DNA of 44,316 nt from Labilithrix sp. (GTDB lineage Bacteria; Myxococcota_A; Polyangia; Polyangiales; Polyangiaceae): NCBI GenBank assembly GCA_028287065.1, contig JAQBQJ010000378.1, positions 1 to 44,316 on the forward strand, given 5' to 3'. The position numbers and the translations under genes were made by a program. The first letter of the stretch is position 1, and each line of letters starts with the position of its first letter. Positions 8,082 through 15,544 of this stretch are shown piece after piece. The notes beneath the pieces were generated by a model. It did no database searches, was not told the origin of the DNA, and worked only from the letters and a program-made list of their open reading frames with translations.

Positions 8082-8900
8082 TCACGGCGTCTCGACGTCG
8101 CGCGTGGCCGTTCCCAGCACCTTGCGGCTGCCGCGCTCCTGCACGAACGCGACGACGCGGAGCTCCTTCGTCGACAGGCCGGACGGGACCTTCAGCGACG
8201 TCTTCAGCGATGCGCCCGCCGCGGGGCTCGGACCGGCGATCACGAGCTGCCGAGCGACGGCGGTGTGCTCGAGCGTCTTGCCGGCGTTCTCGCCGCGCGG
8301 CACGGCGACGCGCACGGCGTCCTGCGTGAGCGCGACGAGCACCTCGGCGTCCGATGCTGCCCCGGGCGGCAGCGCGCCGATCTTCAGCGTGACTTCGAAC
8401 GAGCTCTCGATGCGCGGGGGGAGCTCGATCGCGATCGTCGCGTGCGGTCGCTTGGCGGCCTCGCTCACCGCCGACTCGATCATCGCCTTGCGGCTGCCGA
8501 TCGTCTCGGCGCGCCCGTCGATCACGGCTTGAGGCGTGTACGAGCCCGAGCCGAACGCCGCGTAACCGCGCTGCCTTTGCGTCGCCTGCGCGCTCGAGAA
8601 CGGATCGGGCCATCCGATGCCGTCCCAGTAATCGACGTGCAACGCGAGCGGCACGATGCGCGCGCCGGCCACCGACTGCGTGCGCTCGAGGCCGGCGAGC
8701 ACGTTGTCGGCGGGCGGGCAGCTCGAGCAGCCCTCGGAGGTGAAGAGCTCGACGAGCACGGGGACGGCGTTCGGGTTCGGGGGCGCGGCCATCGCATCGG
8801 CCTCCATGCGCATCTTGCCCACGGCCACGCAGGCCAGACACGCGACCCCACCCACCCCGAGCACCAGCCAGCGCGTGTTCACCCGGACGATACGCAGCAT
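8082..8900 (-). CDS. DUF1223 thioredoxin-fold protein, membrane-anchored or secreted
   Basis: The 272-aa product has an N-terminal hydrophobic segment (WLVLGVGGVACLACVAVG, residues 11-28) that could be a signal anchor or a lipoprotein signal. It then has the DUF1223 signature: VLVELFTSEGCSSCPPAD with the Cys pair C58/C61, LALHVDYWDGIGWPDPFS, and YTPQAVIDG. DUF1223 proteins have a thioredoxin-like N-terminal fold and are usually exported; their reaction is not established. The CSSC pair suggests thiol-disulfide chemistry. It is the first gene of the minus-strand operon that ends in proB. Upstream are an 8-bp-stem hairpin and a tandem-repeat array shared with the divergent sigma-54 activator gene. 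The ATG at 8900 is the natural start. Confidence 0.88.
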   Translation of the reverse strand: MLRIVRVNTRWLVLGVGGVACLACVAVGKMRMEADAMAAPPNPNAVPVLVELFTSEGCSSCPPADNVLAGLERTQSVAGARIVPLALHVDYWDGIGWPDPFSSAQATQRQRGYAAFGSGSYTPQAVIDGRAETIGSRKAMIESAVSEAAKRPHATIAIELPPRIESSFEVTLKIGALPPGAASDAEVLVALTQDAVRVAVPRGENAGKTLEHTAVARQLVIAGPSPAAGASLKTSLKVPSGLSTKELRVVAFVQERGSRKVLGTATRDVETP

Positions 8901-8904
8901 AGCC

Positions 8905-8925
8905 GCCGCCGGTTTCGCCGGCGGC
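8905..8925. repeat. Perfect hairpin just upstream of the DUF1223 gene
   Basis: GCCGCCGG (8905-8912) and CCGGCGGC (8918-8925) pair perfectly around a 5-base loop. It starts five bases upstream of the ATG at 8900 and would fold in the leader of that mRNA, so it may hide the ribosome site or be part of an operator. It borders the tandem-repeat array that begins at 8928. Confidence 0.55.
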
Positions 8926-8927
8926 CA

Positions 8928-8999
8928 CCGGGGTTCGAAAACGAACCGGGGTCCGAAAACGAACCGGGGTCCGAAAACGAACCGGGGTTCGAAAACGAA
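8928..8999. repeat. Four tandem 18-bp repeats, each a mini-hairpin
   Basis: There are four contiguous copies of an 18-bp unit, CCGGGGTTCGAAAACGAA (8928-8945, 8946-8963, 8964-8981, 8982-8999), plus a partial fifth to 9007. Copies 2 and 3 carry TCC in place of TTC. Copies 1 and 4 contain the palindrome GGTTCG-AAAA-CGAACC (with the next unit's CC). The array lies in the gap between the divergent DUF1223 and sigma-54-activator genes, a natural place for multiple regulator-binding sites. Confidence 0.9.
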
Positions 9000-9036
9000 C
9001 CGGGGTCAGGGCTGGGGTTTGACGCCTCGGCGGGGA

Positions 9037-9059
9037 GAGTGTCCACTTTTCGGACACTC
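9037..9059. promoter_or_regulatory. Inverted repeat abutting the start codon of the TPR/sigma-54 activator gene
   Basis: GAGTGTCC (9037-9044) and GGACACTC (9052-9059) are perfect 8-bp arms around a 7-base spacer, and the next base is the A of ATG 9060. It may be a dimeric operator (TGTCC-N7-GGACA core). It may also be an mRNA hairpin that brings the purine-rich GGGGAG at 9032-9037 close to the ATG. Confidence 0.6.
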
Positions 9060-11336
9060 ATGACGCCGCGGAATGGGGCTCTGGTCCAGGCTCGGGAGGC
9101 GTTCGACGCCGGCGATTTCGCGCGCGCACGGGCGCTCGCCGAGGAGGCGGTCCGCGTCTCCGATTCCGTACGCGGTCGCAGCGCCGACGGCGGACGCGCA
9201 CGGAGCGAGGAGTCGTCGCGCGCCGAGGCTCGGCGGCTGCTCGCCCTCGCCCTCCTCTACGACGACAAGGGCGACGACGCCGAGCGCCTCGCCGAGGAGG
9301 CGATCCGCATCGCACGCGCGGCGGGGTCGAAGCGCGAGACGGCCCTCGCGGAGCTCGCGCTCGCCGAGGTGCTCCGCGCGCGCGGCGATTACGTCGCGGG
9401 TCTCAAGCACGCCGCGCGTGCCCGCCAGCTCGCCGAGCGCAGCGGAGACGCACGCACCGGCGCCGCCGTGCTCTCCGACTACGCGCTGCTCCTCTCGCGC
9501 GTCGGCGACGACGAGCGCGCACGCGAGGCCTTCGACATCCTGCTCGCCATGCCGCTCGAGGGCGTGCCGCGCGTTCGCGCATTGCGTGTACTCTACAACG
9601 CCGCGATGGCCCACCGCGCGGCGGGCCGCTTCGATCTCGCGCTGCGCATCCTCGACCGCGCCGACGAGCTGCCTTCGCCCCGTCGCGCCGCCGCCAGCGA
9701 GTGGATGATCACGTCGGCGCGCCTCCTCACGCTGATCGATCTCGGCGCCTACGACGACGCCCGCGCGCTGCTCGACGGCTTCGACGAGGACGAATTGAAG
9801 TCGGGTTGGCAGCGCGCGCAGGCCCTCGCCTTCCGCGCCGGCCTGGCCCTCGCGACGGGCGCACGCGGCGAGACCGTCGAGGCGATCGTCGACGAAGGCC
9901 TTGCCATCGAAGGCCTCGAGCCGCCGCTGCGCTTCGCCCTCGAGCGGATCCGCGCGCTCTCGCTGATGCAGCGCGGGCGCCTCCTCGAAGCCGAGCGCGT
10001 CGCGATCGGCCTCACCGCCGGCGCCGCGAAGGGCGGCACGCGCGCACATGCCGCACAGGCCCTCGCGATCGCCGCACGCGCAGGCTCTCCCGATGCATGG
10101 CTGCTCCGCTGGCTCGGCGCGCTCGCATGCGCGACCGGCTCGGCCGCGCGCATCGAGCACGAGGCCTATGCCGCGCTCGTCACCGAGCCCGAGCCCATCG
10201 GGCAGCTCGCGCGCAACTCGCTCGTCATGCTCCGCGCGCGACTCGTCGATCGCACGCCGCCCGAGTACCGGAAGACGCTCCTCCGCACGCTCCGTCAAGT
10301 CGAGCAACGCACCGCCGCGCTGCGGCAGACGAAGCGTGCGGAGACGGAGATAGCCGTCGGCGACGAGGTCATCCAGGCGAAGGACGAGGTCGGCATCGCG
10401 GGCGAATCCCCCGCGCTCATGAAGGCGGTCGCGACGGTCGCGCGCGCCGCGAAGTCGACCGCGAGCCTCGTGCTCACCGGCGAGACGGGCTCCGGCAAGG
10501 AGCTCTTCGCGCGCTTCGGTCATCAGATCTCGCCGCGCGGACGTGCGCCGTTCGTCGCGATCAACTGCGCGGCCATCCCGCAGCCGCTCCTCGAGGCCGA
10601 GCTCTTCGGCCACGAGCGCGGCGCATTCACCGGGGCCGAGCGCTCGCGGCGAGGCCTGTTCGTCGAGGCCGAAGGCGGCACGCTCTTCCTCGACGAGGTC
10701 GGCGAGATGAGCGCGGCCATGCAGGCCAAGCTCCTCCGCGTGCTCGAGGACGGCGAGGTCCGCGCCGTGGGCGGGACGAAGTCGCGGGTCGTCGACGTGC
10801 GCGTGATCGCCGCGACGCACCGCGATCTCTCGCAGATGGTCAGCGAGGGCACGTTCCGCGAGGACCTCTACTACCGGCTCGCGGCGATCACCGTGCGCGT
10901 GCCGTCGCTGCGCGAGCGCCCGGAGGACCTGCCGGCGATCGCACGCGCGCTCCTCGCGCGCGAGGCCGCGACGAAGGACCATCGCCTCGACGTGCCCGCG
11001 ATGACGCTCCTCTCCGAGCATGCGTGGCCCGGCAACGTGCGCGAGCTCGCGAACGTGCTGCGCGTCGCGGCCACGATGGTCGAGGGCCTCGTGATCGGCC
11101 ACTCCGAGCTCGCCGCCGCGATCGGGTCGTCGCTCGCGGCGACACGCGGTGGCGCGCGCGCCAGCGGAGCGGCCGTGGTGAAGGAAACGTCGCTGGCCGC
11201 CCTACGTGCACGCCATCGCGCAGAGCTGAGGGAGCTCGTCGGAAGGGCGGTCGCAGGGGCCGACGGAAACAAGCGAAAGGCCGCGCGGTCGCTGGGTGTG
11301 AGCCGCCAGGGCTTGTATCGCGTGCTGGGCAGCTGA
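9060..11336 (+). CDS. Sigma-54-dependent transcription activator with N-terminal TPR-like sensor region
   Basis: This 758-aa activator has three parts. Residues about 1-400 are Ala/Arg/Leu-rich helical repeats of TPR type, in place of a response-regulator or GAF domain. Residues about 450-680 are the AAA+ sigma-54 domain with Walker A GETGSGKE (474-481), the sigma-54-contacting GAFTGA loop (521-526), Walker B GGTLFLDEVGE and AWPGNVRELANVLR. Residues about 710-758 are a Fis-type helix-turn-helix (NKRKAARSLGVSRQGLYRVL). All motifs for ATP-driven activation are intact. ATG 9060 is used; an in-frame GTG at 9039 inside the upstream inverted repeat is an alternative. The TPR region probably binds a partner protein or peptide as the signal. 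The array and hairpin upstream could be its own binding sites, an inference. Confidence 0.93.
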   Translation: MTPRNGALVQAREAFDAGDFARARALAEEAVRVSDSVRGRSADGGRARSEESSRAEARRLLALALLYDDKGDDAERLAEEAIRIARAAGSKRETALAELALAEVLRARGDYVAGLKHAARARQLAERSGDARTGAAVLSDYALLLSRVGDDERAREAFDILLAMPLEGVPRVRALRVLYNAAMAHRAAGRFDLALRILDRADELPSPRRAAASEWMITSARLLTLIDLGAYDDARALLDGFDEDELKSGWQRAQALAFRAGLALATGARGETVEAIVDEGLAIEGLEPPLRFALERIRALSLMQRGRLLEAERVAIGLTAGAAKGGTRAHAAQALAIAARAGSPDAWLLRWLGALACATGSAARIEHEAYAALVTEPEPIGQLARNSLVMLRARLVDRTPPEYRKTLLRTLRQVEQRTAALRQTKRAETEIAVGDEVIQAKDEVGIAGESPALMKAVATVARAAKSTASLVLTGETGSGKELFARFGHQISPRGRAPFVAINCAAIPQPLLEAELFGHERGAFTGAERSRRGLFVEAEGGTLFLDEVGEMSAAMQAKLLRVLEDGEVRAVGGTKSRVVDVRVIAATHRDLSQMVSEGTFREDLYYRLAAITVRVPSLRERPEDLPAIARALLAREAATKDHRLDVPAMTLLSEHAWPGNVRELANVLRVAATMVEGLVIGHSELAAAIGSSLAATRGGARASGAAVVKETSLAALRARHRAELRELVGRAVAGADGNKRKAARSLGVSRQGLYRVLGS

Positions 11337-11361
11337 GATACGATCCACCGTGGAGGCTGGA

Positions 11362-12180
11362 ATGCGCGCACGCACGCTGATCGGTATCGCGCTCGTCAGC
11401 GCCGCGCTGGGCGCGTGCGCGAACGACGGCGAGACGCAGGTGATTCCGCCGGTCGTCCTCGGCATGACCGAGACGACCGCGCCCGCGTACGACGACGGGC
11501 AGATGCAGATCTACGAGTCGTTCTTGCCGGTGCCTCTCCCGCTGCGCCGTCCGTCGGACGAAGAGCGGCCGAAGGGCGAGGCCGACCCGTATCCGCGTCC
11601 GCCGTTCCATCTCGCGGGCGACACGCGCATCACGGCGCGCTTCACGCTCTCGAACCTCGAGGACAAGCCGCACACCGTCGAGCTCCTGATCGATCCGTGG
11701 AACGAGTTCGTGCGGTACTCGCCGGGCGTCGTGGTCGGTGACGAGGAGACCACGCCGAACTTCAGCGGCATCGATCGCTTCTTCGTCCTTCCGCCGCTCG
11801 GTCGCGTCGAAGGCATCCTCACGCCGGACGACATCCAGGAGCTCGCGACCGATCTCGGCACCGCGATGAAGCTCGACAAGCAGCCGCCCGCGGCCGACAG
11901 CGACTTCGCCGGCCCCGCGCTCTACAACCGCGCGTTCAACATCCAGAACCGCTCGAGCCGCTTCGATCCGCTGCTCGCGCCGTTCATCCCCAGCGTCATC
12001 GCCGGCATCGTCGGCTTCGATCTCGGGCTGCGCACCTACGAGCCGGCGAAGATCGCCGTCGAGGTCATCCTCGACGTCGAAGATCTGAGCGGCGACCGCG
12101 TCCTCCCCGCCGGCGACGACACGCGCCGCGTCGGCCGCCCCGGCGACACACTGACGCCCCCTGCCGCCCCGATGCGCTGA
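11362..12180 (+). CDS. Lipoprotein of unknown function (272 aa)
   Basis: The start at ATG 11362 is preceded by GGAGG (11352-11356). The N-terminus MRARTLIGIALVSAALGAC is a clear lipoprotein signal with lipobox LGAC. The mature part has no recognised catalytic motif; it includes a segment that reads like a beta-sandwich strand pair (RFTLSNLEDKPHTVELLIDP) and an FIPSVIAGIVGFDLGLRTYE region near the C-terminus. It begins 25 bp after the sigma-54 activator and may be co-transcribed with it. A similar arrangement of unknown surface lipoproteins next to activators is common in myxobacteria, but function cannot be assigned here. Confidence 0.82.
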   Translation: MRARTLIGIALVSAALGACANDGETQVIPPVVLGMTETTAPAYDDGQMQIYESFLPVPLPLRRPSDEERPKGEADPYPRPPFHLAGDTRITARFTLSNLEDKPHTVELLIDPWNEFVRYSPGVVVGDEETTPNFSGIDRFFVLPPLGRVEGILTPDDIQELATDLGTAMKLDKQPPAADSDFAGPALYNRAFNIQNRSSRFDPLLAPFIPSVIAGIVGFDLGLRTYEPAKIAVEVILDVEDLSGDRVLPAGDDTRRVGRPGDTLTPPAAPMR

Positions 12181-12192
12181 AGAAGCCACCGC

Positions 12193-12221
12193 TTGACACG
12201 CGGACGCCGATGGACGAATTT
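12193..12221 (+). promoter_or_regulatory. Likely housekeeping promoter of tRNA-Ser
   Basis: A perfect -35 box TTGACA at 12193-12198 is followed after 17 bp by a weak -10 box GAATTT at 12216-12221. The mature tRNA begins at 12229, a fitting distance. The -35 match and spacing support the call; the -10 match is poor. Confidence 0.55.
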
Positions 12222-12228
12222 CCGCGGT

Positions 12229-12313
12229 GGAGAGCTGACCGAGTGGCCGAAGGTGCCTGATTCGAAATCAGGTGTAGTGAAAGCTACCAAGGGTTCGAAT
12301 CCCTTGCTCTCCG
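12229..12313 (+). tRNA. tRNA-Ser, anticodon CGA
   Basis: The acceptor stem pairs GGAGAGC (12229-12235) with GCTCTCC (12306-12312), with G12313 as discriminator. The anticodon arm CCTGA-TTCGAAA-TCAGG gives anticodon CGA, which reads UCG. A long variable arm typical of class II serine tRNAs follows, and the T arm contains GGTTCGAATCC. No CCA is encoded, so the tail must be added after transcription. A strong -35 box lies upstream. Confidence 0.97.
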
Positions 12314-12349
12314 CTAAGACTTCACAAGGGATTCCCGATTGACCCTCGG

Positions 12350-12408
12350 ATGCATCCCCAGCGTCCTGGGGCAATGCGTGGGGCAAACGCGCGAGCTCCG
12401 GGATGCAT
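12350..12408. repeat. Nested inverted repeats downstream of tRNA-Ser
   Basis: ATGCATCCC (12350-12358) is the exact reverse complement of GGGATGCAT (12400-12408). Overlapping its left arm is a hairpin CCCCAG-CGTC-CTGGGG (12356-12371). The hairpin may end transcription of the tRNA, although no T-run follows. The rest of 12314-12491 holds no gene that I can support. Confidence 0.5.
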
Positions 12409-12491
12409 TCGTCGAGCGCGAAGCGAAGCTCCCGCCCTCGGCGCCGCCGTGCCGCGCGCCTCGCAGGCTGGGCGACCAGAAGCGCCCGCCG

Positions 12492-13334
12492 TCACGGGTC
12501 GCGAAGCACGGAGAGGCTCGCCGTGCGGTAGTCCGACGGGGACTTGCCGACGACCGCGCTGAAGTCGCGCGTGAGGTGCGCCTGATCGAAATAGCCGAGC
12601 TCCTGGGCGAAGCGCGCGAGCTCCACCGCTTCGCCCTGCGCGAGGCGATAAGCGACCTCGTGCAGGCGGCAGCGGCGGATCACCCACTTCGGCGAGACGC
12701 CGACGTAGTCCGCGAAGAGCCGCTGCAGATCGCGCACGCCCAGCCCCGCGACCTCGGCGAGGCGATCGACACGCATCATCTCGGGATCGGCGCCGATGCG
12801 ATCGATGATGTCGCCGATCAGGCCGATGGTGGGATCCACGGCCGGTAGCACGGCGCGGAGCATGTGCTCGGCGATCGCGATCATCGCGTTGTCGTCGGCC
12901 GCCTCGAGCACGGCGGTGTTGATGGCCTTGTCGTCGACCGGGAAGAGCGCCGACAGCGGGAGCGCACGGTCGGTGATCGTTCCGACCGGCTTCTTCAGGA
13001 ACCCGCGGAACGCCCCCGCGCGAAAGCGGACGCCGAGCACACGATCGCGGCCCTCGAGGCGCGCTTCGAACGTGCCGCGCATCACGCCGTGGATCGCCGC
13101 GCCCTTGCGCTCGAACACGACGTGCGCGCACGGGTACGGCAGCGTCTTCTGGAAGTGCGGCTCCTGTCCGCGGAGATCCCACGCCACGACCCAGTGGTGC
13201 TCGACGAAGGGCGCGAGGTCGGCGGAGGCATGCACGCGCGCCAGGCGGAGCTTCTCGCGCGCGAGCGCAGGATCGAGCAAGCCCTTCGGCTCCGCCGACA
13301 CCGGGCGATGCGGACCGGCGCCTTCCTTCTCCAT
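12492..13334 (-). CDS. AraC-family transcription regulator
   Basis: The 280-aa protein (from ATG 13334; a TTG at 13349 would add five residues) has an N-terminal sensing domain of the type found in AraC regulators of unknown ligand: FVEHHWVVAWDLRGQEPH, PYPCAHVVFERKG, and VLGVRFRAGAFRGFLKKPVG. The C-terminal third is the double helix-turn-helix of the family: RVDRLAEVAGLGVRDLQRLF, then VGVSPKWVIRRCRLHEVAYR, and GYFDQAHLTRDFSAVVGKSP. It is divergent from a glutathione S-transferase gene with only 65 bp between the starts, so it probably controls that gene and itself. Confidence 0.93.
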   Translation of the reverse strand: MEKEGAGPHRPVSAEPKGLLDPALAREKLRLARVHASADLAPFVEHHWVVAWDLRGQEPHFQKTLPYPCAHVVFERKGAAIHGVMRGTFEARLEGRDRVLGVRFRAGAFRGFLKKPVGTITDRALPLSALFPVDDKAINTAVLEAADDNAMIAIAEHMLRAVLPAVDPTIGLIGDIIDRIGADPEMMRVDRLAEVAGLGVRDLQRLFADYVGVSPKWVIRRCRLHEVAYRLAQGEAVELARFAQELGYFDQAHLTRDFSAVVGKSPSDYRTASLSVLRDP

Positions 13335-13399
13335 GTCGCGTTTGTCCAAGGCCGCTCTACCTGCCGGCGCTAGACAACGGCGTCAAACCGGAGAACCCC

Positions 13400-14062
13400 A
13401 TGAAGCTCTACTCGTTGCCCCTCTCGCCGTTTGCCGCGCGCGTGCGTGGCGCTCTCTACGCCAAGGGACTCGCCGCGGAGATGCTCGCGCCGCCCGAGTC
13501 CTTCGGGACCTCTTCGAGCTTTCGCAAGGTCAGCCCGACGGGCCGCATCCCGGTGCTCGTCCGGGACGACGGCACCACGCTCGTCGAGTCAGGCGTCATC
13601 GTCGAGTACCTCGAGGACGCGTTCCCCGAGCCGTCGCTGCGCCCGAAGAGCGCCGAGGCGCTCGCGCAGGTGCGGCTCATCACGCAGGTGGCCGACGCGT
13701 ACGTGATGAACGCGCTCATGCCGCTCTTCGCTCTCTTCGACACGAAGGAGAAGGACACGAGCGCGATCGAGGCCGGGCTCGCGAGGCTCGACGACGGCCT
13801 CGGCAAGCTCGACGCGCTCCTCGCGCCCAAGGGCTACGCGAATGGCGAGCGCCTCACGACCGCCGACGTGTGGCTCACGCCCATCCGCTTCTCGCTCGAC
13901 GGCTTCATGGCCTTCGCGGGTCGCAAGGAGGTCCTCGCGAAGCATCCGCGCTTCGCCGCCTATCGCGACGTCATCGAGGGCGACCCCGCGCTCGGTCGCG
14001 TGTGGCGCGAGATGAACGACGGCCTGAAGGCGTTCATGGAGAGCAGGGCCTCGGCCAGCTGA
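13400..14062 (+). CDS. Glutathione S-transferase
   Basis: The 220-aa product has the GST two-domain layout: an N-terminal thioredoxin-like domain (MKLYSLPLSPFAARVRGALY at the start, SPTGRIPVLV with the cis-Pro, and TLVESGVIVEYLEDAFP for glutathione binding) and an all-helical C-terminal domain from about residue 85 (LTTADVWLTPIRF near the end). Length is normal. It would conjugate glutathione to electrophiles or act as a related thiol transferase; the sequence does not show the substrate. The start ATG 13400 follows a GGAGA motif at 13391-13395. The divergent AraC-type gene is its likely regulator. Confidence 0.95.
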   Translation: MKLYSLPLSPFAARVRGALYAKGLAAEMLAPPESFGTSSSFRKVSPTGRIPVLVRDDGTTLVESGVIVEYLEDAFPEPSLRPKSAEALAQVRLITQVADAYVMNALMPLFALFDTKEKDTSAIEAGLARLDDGLGKLDALLAPKGYANGERLTTADVWLTPIRFSLDGFMAFAGRKEVLAKHPRFAAYRDVIEGDPALGRVWREMNDGLKAFMESRASAS

Positions 14063-14257
14063 GGCCCTGCAAAAAGCAGTCACGGATCTCGTCGACTGCC
14101 GGTCTGCCTCGCGGTAGGCGTCCTTGCTGGCGTTGCGGCCGATGCGCTACTTCTCTTCGGCTCGTAACCCACGCTTTCCGCCCGGCACGCGACCCCGTAA
14201 TTGGGCGTTCGCTTCAAACGCACAACCACATCGACGACTCGAAAACAGGATTACGAC

Positions 14258-14887
14258 ATGCGCCATCCCTCGAACTCTTGCACGCTGGTCGCGATGGCAA
14301 TGCTTCTTCTCGGGTGCTCGAAGACCGCAGCCGCGGATCCGGTTCCACCGCAGCCCAGTGCCCCGCTCCCTGCGGAGGTTGCTGGTTTTCGATTTGGGAT
14401 GACCGTCCCCGAGTTCGAGGAGCATTGCAAGAAGGTCGGGAAGCCGAACCCGCTCGTCGGCAACGACGCGGACATCCGCAATCACACATGCGATGGCGTC
14501 GAAGTCGAGCCGGGGATGAGGCTCAACGTTTTTCTTGGCTTCTGCCAGGCGGACTCACGCCTCTGCGAGATCGACTACTGGACGGATCGGAACGCAGCAC
14601 TCGCGTTCAGCCTTCTCAATGCGAAGCTCGTCAAGCGTTATGGTCCGCCGACGGACGTGAACGACACTCTTCGCGAAGATGGACTCGAAGACCAATGCGC
14701 CAAGGGCGCAGAGGGCAAGATCCGTCGAACGTGGTGGTGGGGCAAACCCACTGCGGTCACGGGCCGCCTTCTCCTTGCGTTCTCCTGCAAGGCGGGCAAG
14801 CAATCCGTCAACGTCTACGTCGACGACCAACTGGGGGCGGCCGGTCAGATCAAGTACGCCAAGGGAAAGGGGGTCTGGCCGTTTTGA
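14258..14887 (+). CDS. Lipoprotein of unknown function (209 aa)
   Basis: ATG 14258 gives a lipoprotein signal, MRHPSNSCTLVAMAMLLLGC, with lipobox LLGC. The mature part has several Cys residues (HCKK, NHTCDG, GFCQADSRLCE, DQCAKG, FSCKAG) that could form disulfides, and no recognised catalytic motif. Phrases such as FRFGMTVPEFEEHCKKVG and AKLVKRYGPPTDVNDTL resemble small periplasmic proteins annotated as hypothetical. Codon use is less GC-biased than in its neighbours, with many third-position T and A, so it may be a later acquisition or simply a poorly expressed gene. The 14063-14257 gap before it shows no clear promoter or gene. Confidence 0.82.
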   Translation: MRHPSNSCTLVAMAMLLLGCSKTAAADPVPPQPSAPLPAEVAGFRFGMTVPEFEEHCKKVGKPNPLVGNDADIRNHTCDGVEVEPGMRLNVFLGFCQADSRLCEIDYWTDRNAALAFSLLNAKLVKRYGPPTDVNDTLREDGLEDQCAKGAEGKIRRTWWWGKPTAVTGRLLLAFSCKAGKQSVNVYVDDQLGAAGQIKYAKGKGVWPF

Positions 14888-14911
14888 TGATGTTCGGCGA
14901 AGCGTGAACGG

Positions 14912-15544
14912 TCACGGCTTGCCGGCCAGGACGAGGACGTACCGCGCTGCGCTGCACGACCGCAGGCCGCGATTCGTGTCGCACCGGTCGACCGCGAACG
15001 GCGCTCGTTCGCCCGCCGCGCCGCGGAGACCGAGCTCGCTGAGTGGGACCGTCAGCTCGATGACCCATTCCTCGTCGTCGTCGGACGGATCGTCGAGCGT
15101 GCCGTCATGATCATGGCCGACGCGCGTACCCGCCGGCGCACCGACGAGCTCCCCGGTTGCCGAGACCCCGAAGCTCACGGCACCGATCGTCACCCGGAAT
15201 TCGTCGCGGAGCTGGCCTCTCGTCCGGATGTCCGCGTCCGCTGCGTAGAGGGCGATGCTGATCCGGCCCTCTCCCCACACCACGCGGGCGTCGGAGTACG
15301 GCCGCGCCGCGCTGCCGCTCACGTCCAGGAACGCACCGGTGCGCGCGACGGCGCCATGCCACAAAGCGTCGTCGAGCTCCCCGTCCAGCTCGGGAACGGC
15401 GTCGACCTTCGGCACGGTGAGCTCGTGTACTGCCGCCGGCGCCGGGGCGATGGGCGGCCCCGGCTCTTTCCGCCACGTCCACGCCGTGACGCCGACCGCG
15501 ACAGCGGCCGCAGCGACCACGACGTTCGTCCATGGCTTGCTCAC
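14912..15544 (-). CDS. CBM9/DOMON-like secreted protein, membrane-anchored
   Basis: The 210-aa protein has an N-terminal membrane anchor (residues about 7-22, VVVAAAAVAVGVTAWT), then a carbohydrate-binding-module-9-like beta-sandwich. Its hallmark is VPELDGELDDALWHGAVART; WGEGRISIALYAADADIRTR and EEWVIELTVPLSELGL follow. In this superfamily the same fold binds sugars or, in DOMON/ethylbenzene-dehydrogenase relatives, haem. No binding residues can be identified with confidence. The GTG start overlaps the stop of the metallophosphoesterase gene by four bases (GTGA), so the two are coupled. The neighbouring cytochrome operon makes a redox role possible. Confidence 0.82.
   Translation of the reverse strand: MSKPWTNVVVAAAAVAVGVTAWTWRKEPGPPIAPAPAAVHELTVPKVDAVPELDGELDDALWHGAVARTGAFLDVSGSAARPYSDARVVWGEGRISIALYAADADIRTRGQLRDEFRVTIGAVSFGVSATGELVGAPAGTRVGHDHDGTLDDPSDDDEEWVIELTVPLSELGLRGAAGERAPFAVDRCDTNRGLRSCSAARYVLVLAGKP

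Noticed and set aside
8928-9007. Possible CRISPR array
   Set aside because: The 18-bp units are contiguous with no spacers, and no cas genes are in the window.
8879-9061. A 60-aa minus-strand frame with DPGSFSNPGSFS repeats
   Set aside because: The repeats are only the translation of the 18-bp intergenic array; it runs into the DUF1223 start in another frame.
9006-11102. A 698-aa minus-strand frame opposite the TPR/sigma-54 activator
   Set aside because: Arg/Ala/Glu/Leu-rich shadow with no motif; the plus strand holds a complete activator.
12036-12386. A 116-aa minus-strand frame containing ESKGFEPLV and ESGTFGHS
   Set aside because: It is the antisense of the tRNA-Ser gene; this peptide pattern is a well-known artefact of translating tRNA-Ser backwards.
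12314-12491. Possible integration site next to tRNA-Ser
   Set aside because: No duplicated tRNA 3' end, integrase or mobile genes lie nearby; the only structures are small inverted repeats.
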